64,000 nucleotides of DNA, from contig CM022953.1 in the NCBI GenBank assembly GCA_012931725.1, positions 59,909,354 to 59,973,353 of the forward strand, in the 5' to 3' direction. This DNA is from Litsea cubeba. Its lineage: Eukaryota; Streptophyta; Magnoliopsida; Laurales; Lauraceae. Numbering within the stretch: position 1 is the first letter of the stretch; each line of letters opens with the position of its first letter. The position numbers and the translations under genes were made by a program. Below, in pieces: positions 56,964-64,000 of the stretch. The notes beneath the pieces are model-generated. The model saw only the letters and a program-made list of their open reading frames with translations, was not told the DNA's origin and did no database searches.

Positions 56964-58080
56964 AATGTTAAAAGCCTATTAAAATTATTGATTATGCTGG
57001 AGTTGTTTGGGAAATTAGGCTTTTTTTAGATATTTCCATCAGAAGTCTTTTCGGGAATGATGGTTGTTTTCCCTAATTATGTTATGTGTAGATTAAATCA
57101 CTAAATTAAATGTAAGTTTGATTCTTTGGCTGTATGGATGGTGGTTTTTTTTGTGATCCCTCTTGAGTAGAGTGAGATTTGTAAACTACATGTCTAGGAT
57201 ATTTTTTGTATTCTCTCTTCTGAAACTATACCAATTTCTGGATTCTTTGTAGTTGATGAAATATGTCTTGTAGTTGAAGAGCGGCATATGTTGTTGCCCT
57301 GTAGGTGTTTGATGTAATGTGTCTTGTAGTTGAACGGTGGCATATGTTATTCTATGGTGTTTGCTTTTTAAGACATTCCTAATGACCATAAGTTGGGTTT
57401 AATATGTTGGATTCACACTATAAAACCATGCAAACCAGTCGATTAGCTATTAGATAAAAGTTATAGTCTGGCAGTTGTTTGGTGAAATATATCTTCAACC
57501 ATGCTAGAAAATGGTATCCCAGGTTGCTGGCCTCTCAACTTTCATAGGTATGCTCCCTTATTTTCATGGTATCCCTGTTTTGTTTTCTTCACTTTTTGGT
57601 GGATACTGCTTATGGGGCTACCTCTTTGTTGTACTTTTTTATTGGAAATTGTAACATTGGCTTTGATATGGTTATGTTTCATCAGTCTGTCAGGTTGATA
57701 GACTTGTACTTAGCCTCCTTTTGCCATTGTATAGAATGAATTGTGTTTCTATATAGAATCCTTTTGTTGGATCATGTATACTTTGCGTTTGATGATATTT
57801 TTTCTTTACTGTTAGCAGATTGTATATAGAATGGTTGAATGTATGTGTTAGAGTTCCACAACATGTATATAGAATGGTTGAATGCATGTATATAGAATGA
57901 TGATAAAGGAGTGACAAGCAGGTTGTCAGCTGCTGCCTGACGAGGAGAAGAAAGAGAGGTGGGGTGGGTTTTTTGCTATGTTGGGGGTGGATTGATAAAG
58001 GAGTTGTTTTATTATGAATTGCCATAAAGTTCTTTGATATTGTTTGTTTGTCCATTTCCACAGCCTTCGGAATTCGCAAG

Positions 58081-58490
58081 AACAGATAAAAGTTGTCGAT
58101 ATCAAACTAGTTTCGTCAGTGGGATGAATTAAAAGTTGTAATTAGGGGCAGCTGCTGGAACAGATAAAAGTTGTCGATAGCGCAACATTAAGTTGACGAT
58201 ATTGACTAGTTTCGTCAGTGGGATGAATTAAAAGTTGTAAGTAGGCTGCTGCTGTAACAGATAAAGTTATCGATTGCCGACAACATTAAGTTGTCGATAT
58301 CGACTATTTCGTCAGTGGGATGAATTAAAAGTTGTAAATAGGCAGCTGCTGGAACAAATGAAAGTTGTCGATAGCGACAACATTAAGTTGTCGATATCTA
58401 CTAGTTTCGTCAGTAGGATGAATTAAAAGTTGTAAGTCAACAGCTGCTGGAACAGGTAAAAGTTGTCGATATCAACAATATCGCGAATCA
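58081..58490. repeat. 98 bp tandem array, four to five copies
   Basis: TTTCGTCAGTGGGATGAATT recurs at 58111, 58210, 58307 and 58405. Each unit also has GCAGCTGCTGGAACA, AAAGTTGTCGATA and CAACATTAAGTTGTCGATATCGAC. The palindrome GTCGATATCGAC also stands in both terminal repeats of the surrounding element (56433-56444, 58884-58895). Confidence 0.9.
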
Positions 58491-58499
58491 AAAAAGAAG

Positions 58500-58830
58500 A
58501 CGACATTAACGTTGAATCTGCAGGTTCACCTAAGGATCATCCAACCTCGCCTCCCTCTCACTTCCGTGGATCTGCAGGTCCTGTTCTCATCCCCTCCCTC
58601 CCCCACCACCTATAGGCCCGAGCCCTCTTCCTCTTCTCCTCCTACAACTTTGGCTCTGTCTCCCCCGCCCCCTCTCCCCTCTTCCTCCCTCCCTCCCTCC
58701 ATGGCGATCCTCCCTCCTCCTCCGACGAAGACGACCCCATGATCCCCGCCCTCCATTTCTTCATATCATCCCTCTCCCTACCTCCCCTAACCACATCCAC
58801 CACTCTAGAGCACTACCGGCAACAAACAAA
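58500..58830 (+). other. GC-rich, pyrimidine-rich segment, possible second captured fragment
   Basis: C/T-rich sequence with an ATG at about 58701 (MAILPPPP) and an alternative frame reading SDEDDPMIPALHFF. The base composition is unlike the AT-rich surroundings, as expected for a captured exon. No product is recognised. Confidence 0.35.
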
Positions 58831-59024
58831 GAAAACTCCACATTTTATTTGAGTTCTGCAAATCAATAACAACCTGTCCAGTGGTCGATATCGACAATGT
58901 TCTAAATGACAAAAAAAAAAAAAAAGACTAAAACACACCCAAAGGACCCCTCCCGTCTCTAAACTCCTAGTGGGTTGTCATCCTACCAATGACATAGTAA
59001 GGGGACTTTTCCAGTAGTTTTCCC

Positions 59025-59340
59025 AAAATTTAATTGGGTTTGTGCAAAAAAAACTTAAGTTTTTAGAAAAAAATCTGAAATTTGGAAAATTAGTTTATCT
59101 TAGTTTTGGAAAATGCATTTGCGTTTTTTAAAATTTCTTTGCGTCTTTGAATTTTATTTACATCTTTTGAAATTTATTTATATTTTTTTAAGTTTATTTG
59201 CATCTTCTTAAATTTATCTGCGTCCTTTTGAAATTTATTTGCGTTTTTTGAAATTTATTTGCATTCATTTTGAATTTACTGTCTTTTTTTTTAATTTATT
59301 TGTGCTTTTTAAAAATTTATTTGAAAATCTCATTAATGAG
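59025..59340. repeat. Minisatellite, right part
   Basis: It continues the AAATTTATTTGCGTTTT-type units after the inserted Pack-MULE, starting with its target duplication. Confidence 0.7.
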
Positions 59341-59636
59341 ATTTTCATTGATCGTGGCTAATTAAATGGTAGTTGACCATTATTAATGGCATATCCTACT
59401 AATCATGATACATGACTTATCTTTAAATAAATAAGAACTTTTAAAGAAAGGATAACTTGGACATTTTAGGTTTTGAAATTTGAAAAAATGGCCTATCACG
59501 CTATGAAAAAAGATTATGGATCAAAGGCAGAAAGTGAAATGTTGAGGTCCCTCATGATTATCATGCTTTACTTCATCTCTAAAATTACCAAACGGGCCCT
59601 AAAGATGATAATAGGCCCAGCCTGGTGCAAAATTAC
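59341..59636. other. Unassigned sequence
   Basis: An 80-codon open frame runs across 59473-59712, but it crosses the MITE border and matches nothing I know, so I do not call a gene. Confidence 0.4.
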
Positions 59637-59644
59637 TAACACAA

Positions 59645-60280
59645 GGGGAGTTCTATTGGCACCACAAAAGTATCTCTCCACACTGCATTTAAATTTTTTT
59701 TTCATTTCCTAAACTACTCCTCCCCCTCCTCCCTTTCCCTCTTCCTCTCCCCCACCCCACCCCTCACCAGTCGGCGGCCTCCCTCCCCCCTCCTCTATTT
59801 TCTTTCCTCTCCCTTCCTCTCTTCTCTCCTCCCCACCCAACACCCCCACCCCGTCGACGAGGATGGAGATCGTGTGGCAAGTTTTTCCACCTGGTGCAGC
59901 CCTGCCGCCCGATCTCCCTCCCCGTCGGCGGCTGGGAGGGGAAAGGGGAGGGAGGGGGGAGGGAAGGGAGAGAAGAAGAGGAAGGGAGAGATGGAGAGAA
60001 AATAAGGAGGGGGAGGGAGGAAGAAAGAGGGAGAGGGGGAGGAAAGAAGAGGAGGGGGGAGGGAGGCCGCCGGCTGGATGGCCGGAGCTGCCGCCGCAGG
60101 CTGCCGGCCGGGGATCCCTCCCCGCCGGAGACTGGGTGGGGTGGGGTGGGGTGGGGGAGAGGAAGAGGGTGGAGGAAGAGGGAGAGGAAGGAGGGGGGAG
60201 GGGTAGCTAGTTTAGGAAATGGATTTTTTTTTTCTTTGCGGTGTGGAGAGATATTTTTGTGGTGTCAATAGAGCCCCCCT
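59645..60280. mobile_element. 636 bp MITE with polypyrimidine/polypurine arms
   Basis: Inverted ends of about 80 bp. The left reads GGGGAGTTCTATTGGCACCA; the right, reverse complemented, reads GGGGGGCTCTATTGACACCA. Both go on to CAAAARTATCTCTCCACAC and CATTTCCTAAACTA. It is flanked by TAACACAA (59637-59644, 60281-60288). The interior is C/T-rich at about 59712-59855 and G/A-rich at about 59935-60065 and 60125-60205, with GGCGGC-type islands. Open frames inside are low-complexity. Confidence 0.8.
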
Positions 60281-60288
60281 TAACACAA

Positions 60289-62580
60289 TGAGATGCATTA
60301 TTTTGTAAATAAGGAAGGCCTGAGACTAGCCTTCCATCTGCCTTGAAGTCTGAAGCTGTTATTAGGTCCAATATGTAAACTGCCCCGTTTATTGGGTAAG
60401 ATGTATAGGATATTCATCTAATGGGTCCAAGACAAATGAGTATATGGATGGATCATCTAGTAGTTTCATATAACAGGTCATTGGCCAACATTTAATCTAT
60501 TGGGTCCCATATAGATGGTTGAATCTAGTGGACTACATGTAAATAATGTAAGATGGGTATGATCTCTTATCTAAGCAGGTCTCACTTAGATGGGTGTATA
60601 AGAAGATTGATGGGTAGTTTGATATCTTAGTGGGTTTCACATATATTGTTGGGTTATACCATTCAGTCAAATTCCCTTTCTAAATTCGTTTTTGGGAAGT
60701 AACATTTTAAACCAAGTGTATAAATTTTCCATGATTAAGCTAATCCAAGTTGCTAAGTCAAACGCAACCCCGCAATGGAAATAAATGCATCCTTATAGTA
60801 ACAGACTTATCATTCTGACAATTTTGGGCTTGAAGTTGGGCCTTTAACCCTCTGAATCTTTTTTCTGACCACTTGGTGAAATCACAACGAACAACTCAGA
60901 TGTTTAAACTGTCACTTGTGCTGTACCTTTAACTTTAGAATGTCTTCACTTTCTTTCCTTTTGTCAGGCATCTTTAACTCTTCTTAACTTATTTTTCCAC
61001 ATAGAGAATTTGCCCGCCACCCAATCCAGTAAGAACCTGAGCCTTCCCTGGTTGGTCCCAGGTGTCTTCCTGGTTACGAAGAGGAAATCCTTGGTAATAT
61101 CAGGACGTAAAGACACTGTTAGTTTGCATTATAATACATAAGAATTGAATACACAGGATTTATACTCTTAAGTGGTTAAAAGGTTGCATAGAGAACGCTC
61201 TGCAGAAAATTCATGATGCTAAGAACGTAGCAGCACTCACTGAAATCAGTACAGGTGTTTACAGATTAATGATGACACGCGGAGACACTTTTACTGTAAA
61301 AAATGAGGAAATCAGAGCTCCACCCTTCTCCTTTTATCAATCATTTTTCAGATGCGGAATCTAGGTTGGCATCAGAGCTAAACAATCAGAGAACTCTCTT
61401 GACCATCATCTATAACTAACTGATTGTGGTCTGTTTCATGATAGCATCATATGGGAGCATCCAACTTGTAACCGGCAGTAAAAGCACCAGGATCACATCA
61501 GAGCTTGAAACCATTGCAAGAAGATGAGATACAATATTTTGCACATTGTTTAACTTCAACCATCCAAAAGATTCCAATACCCATGATGGTTGAAACTGTG
61601 GGCGACCCACAATCCCTATTCGATGGCAGAACTAAATTCAATGTGAGGATTAAAGTGTCTCAGAACAGTGGGTTTTGGAGGAGCATGGCTACATAAAACT
61701 GTTTATTCCAGTATGATCTTCCTACAAGGGATACCTCCAGGACCAACAAGATGCCTAGGCGGTAAGATAGTATTCAAAGCATGAAAGGACATTACCCGAA
61801 CAGGTGGCCGACCAGGGTCAGCGTGTAGGCAATGTCCCCTACTAAATCTTGCCCATTGATTAGTGGGGTCAAATACAGATCATCAACTACCATTTTTAAA
61901 AGTCCAACCAATCGATGCTCAAGCATTCTGCAGTACAACTAATCATAACATTTGAGATGCCAACAACCTCCAAACATGAATTATTTATGGGGAATCAACT
62001 ATTAGTAGCGTGACCCACTAAGCCAACATGCATGCCCTAAACGCACAAACTCAAGGCTCGATGACATTGCATGAAATCTCATGTTGATGATCATATGACT
62101 ACATTCAGTTAGTGGGCCACGGTGACTAGTGTTAACACTTGAACTTCTATGACTGGTTACTGGCTAAGCAAATTCTAATTCAATTTCAGAGCTAGGATCA
62201 AGACCGACCATCAGAATTTTGAAAAGACCATCATCTATCAAGAGTAGAAACCCTACGAGACAAAGACAACCAAATAATTTAATTGGTATTAGGATTAAGC
62301 TTTCTTCTCAAAGGTTGCCGATTAAGACAAGCGTCTTCATAATTCCTATACCATTCACAAGTATTTGACAGACACAAATGCTCCGTGAAGAAGAAAATCC
62401 AGCAAAACTTCATTATGTTTCCAAACTGCAAGCACCAACATCATTTCACCTCTTGGAACAGACAAAATAACAAAATCAAGGGGACCATAAATTTTAAATT
62501 CAAAATTTATGATTACAAATGCAATGGAAATCAACCCTGATTCCCAGAGTTTGGCTTTTAAAAGAACCCTCCAAACCTAC
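60289..62580. other. Unassigned intergenic sequence
   Basis: I find no confident gene, transposon end or tandem repeat. A 47-codon stop-free minus-strand stretch at about 60965-61110 (DITKDFLFVTRKTPGTNQG) is the only coding-like signal. Confidence 0.35.
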
Positions 62581-62713
62581 CTTTGTGATGAAGAATTTTC
62601 CTCTGGATCTTACATCATAAGCATTTGCTCTGCTATTTGTATTGCTGGGAAACCTCCCAGACAAGCTTATCCATGAATTGACACTTCTTGTCGAAACCCC
62701 AGCCCGGATTGCT
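62581..62713 (-). other. Possible internal exon, minus strand (unidentified)
   Basis: The segment is bounded by a good acceptor (TTTTCATGCAG at 62714-62724) and a good donor (GTAGGT at 62575-62580). One frame is open from end to end (44 codons, ending RGKFFITK). A second frame reads SNPGWGFDKKCQFMDKLVW and stops after SQQYK, which could be a C-terminus. I recognise neither. Chance is not excluded. Confidence 0.25.
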
Positions 62714-63181
62714 CTGCATGAAAATTTTAGAAAATGGATCAGGAGTTACTTATTATGCACATGATATAAATAAATCCATATATACCCTTGTTGGTCTAAT
62801 CATGATGACGACACCACTGAAGTTCCAAGACAAGGAAACAAATGAGAAGTTCCAAGATAAAGATACCAAGATAAAGATACTAACTGATAAAAAGCATTAC
62901 GAATATCTCCTAGTTCAAAGAAGGCCCACCCCAGCACCACTTGCAAGCTAAAAACAGAAGCCATATCTAACATTGTGCACCATCTGGTACATCAGTTCAA
63001 TTCAGTTAGCATCCTTTAATTACTATCTGAATTCCAATCAGCTGGAACTGTTAGATTCTTCCATGTTTGTGCATGTGCAATCATGCGCATGCACACTTCC
63101 TACCAATTTTACTTTACAAAAGATGCGTTCATCCTCAGCCAGATATGATATGAAGTTTCCAGAGAACATCATATTTTGACC
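62714..63181. other. Unassigned sequence
   Basis: No gene recognised. It contains ACCAAGATAAAGATAC-type short tandem repeats at about 62820-62885. Confidence 0.35.
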
Positions 63182-63190
63182 CGTTTAAAC

Positions 63191-63331
63191 TATGATGCAC
63201 GGATACTTCAAAATGGGTCACGTATCGTGTCGTATCGTACCCGATACTTCACTTTTTATGTGTAAAATCCGTGTCCCTGCCGTGTCTATGGCGTGTCCTC
63301 GCCGTATCCATGACGTATCAGTGCATCATAG
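63191..63331. mobile_element. MULE-like MITE, copy 2 (complete)
   Basis: This 141 bp element has inverted ends TATGATGCAC / GTGCATCATA and a perfect 9 bp flanking duplication CGTTTAAAC (63182-63190, 63332-63340). The interior is rich in CGTATC and CCGTGTC motifs. It is the intact relative of the repeat at 3144-3283. Confidence 0.85.
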
Positions 63332-63340
63332 CGTTTAAAC

Positions 63341-64000
63341 TGTGCAGCCAGTTTTGTGAGTTGAAGACGAGATATATATGGGTCGACTGAGGGAAAAGAC
63401 CTCAATGGTCCCCGACTTAATCTGGGTCAGGGTCCTAGGTCCAATGGTCTGTGGCACTGCTTGAGAAGCAGATTAATAACTGGATGGTCCATGTGGGTAG
63501 GTCAGCCATACTTCATTTCCCTTTCACAATCTCCTAACACTTGCCCAATTAGCATGTGGTGACTAATCAAAACTCCCTATTCAATTGCAGGAGGTAACAT
63601 TTTTCTCCATAAAATGTTGTCTCTAATTGGAATCTATGTCACCTTCAGTTAGATCTCAAAACAGGCACAAAAAGGAAATGGAACGAAAATTAGAAAGGAA
63701 AGCACCAAATCAGTAGATCTACAGTAAAAAAAAAAAAAAGATAACCAACTTACCCTCTATGGATCAACATATAAAGCAAATATTTAGAAGAGTTAGAGTA
63801 AGGTTTCAACGCTTAAGGTTGTATAAGGATAAAATATTCTTCGAAGAAGGGCATGCACACACACAGTCGCGCGCACACACTCCAACCTTATGATGCAGTT
63901 GAGCCCCCTCCCCCAAAGTATACTAGAGGAGGCCCAGAACCAGGCCCATGGTCCATTTAAATTTCAGGGTCACATCTCGACTGAATTGATTGATTTCTTA
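63341..64000. other. Unassigned sequence to the window end
   Basis: No gene recognised. There is a short A run at about 63726 and a CACACA tract at about 63856-63880. Confidence 0.35.

Larger units (their letters stand above)
56330..59024 (+). mobile_element. Pack-MULE-like element with a captured PPR fragment
   Basis: This 2,695 bp element has inverted ends similar over about 120 bp. The left reads GAGAAAACTACTTGAAAAAT; the right, reverse complemented, reads GGGAAAACTACTGGAAAAGT. Both continue through AGGAGTTTAGAGACGG and reach TTGTCGATATCGACCA. It is flanked by TAAATTTAA / AAAATTTAA (56321-56329, 59025-59033), a 9 bp duplication with one change. It has no transposase. It holds a PPR-like coding fragment, a 98 bp tandem array and a GC-rich segment. 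Confidence 0.82.

Noticed and set aside
59863..60271. Glycine/arginine-rich open frames of 115-125 codons
   Set aside because: They come from the purine-rich arm of the 636 bp MITE, and two frames are open at once because of low complexity.
1..64000. tRNA, rRNA or miRNA genes, and integrated pararetrovirus sequence
   Set aside because: None was found by eye. The only tRNA-like sequence is the SINE head at 51139, and all reverse transcriptases belong to Copia, Gypsy or LINE types.

Overview
This is a plant nuclear window, about 64 kb, and most of it is transposable elements. The evidence is interrupted plant genes, plant-type Copia, Gypsy, LINE, SINE and Mutator-like (MULE) elements, and a long intronless pentatricopeptide-repeat gene. 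I cannot name the species from the sequence. A run of 100 N at 48398-48497 shows it is a draft assembly scaffold.

Only two host genes are convincing. On the minus strand, the first two coding exons of CTU1 (cytoplasmic tRNA 2-thiolation ATPase) lie at 13518-13610 and 198-312. The rest of that gene lies beyond base 1. The 13.2 kb intron between the exons holds two decayed LINEs and a very young Copia element (3727-9472, TSD CCTAC) that split one of the LINEs. A 6.7 kb MULE (13740-20436) sits directly upstream of CTU1 exon 1. It is inserted into what looks like the CTU1 TATA box, and it moves a paired G-box/ACGT motif 6.7 kb away. On the plus strand, 51850-53805 encodes a complete E-class PLS pentatricopeptide (PPR) protein.

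Layout: CTU1 with its TE-filled intron (1-13739); MULE1, carrying a transposase-OTU gene and a convergent plant-mobile-domain (PMD) gene (13740-20436); an AT-rich minisatellite (20700-22300); an older 9.7 kb Copia element (22309-31995, TSD GTGAC); MULE2, a transposase-less PMD element (32575-35185, TSD TTCAGAAAA); a nest of Gypsy elements with a 3.2 kb solo LTR (35963-45795); a pair of inverted LTRs around the assembly gap (45796-50078); a LINE fragment and a tRNA-derived SINE; the PPR gene; a hAT-like MITE; a Pack-MULE-like element carrying a PPR fragment (56330-59024); a 636 bp hairpin-like MITE (59645-60280); and mostly unassigned sequence to the end.

The most interesting signal is a set of arrays of alternating inverted short motifs phased at exactly 33 bp, found in the noncoding spacers of the two PMD-carrying MULEs. 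MULE1 has three arrays of five units built on GTTCGG/CCGAAC. MULE2 has one array of about nine units built on GTGCA/TGCAC. The geometry is shared but the core motif differs between elements. They resemble clustered binding sites or hairpin-forming cis-elements of a PMD-MULE transposition or silencing system. I know of no description of them.
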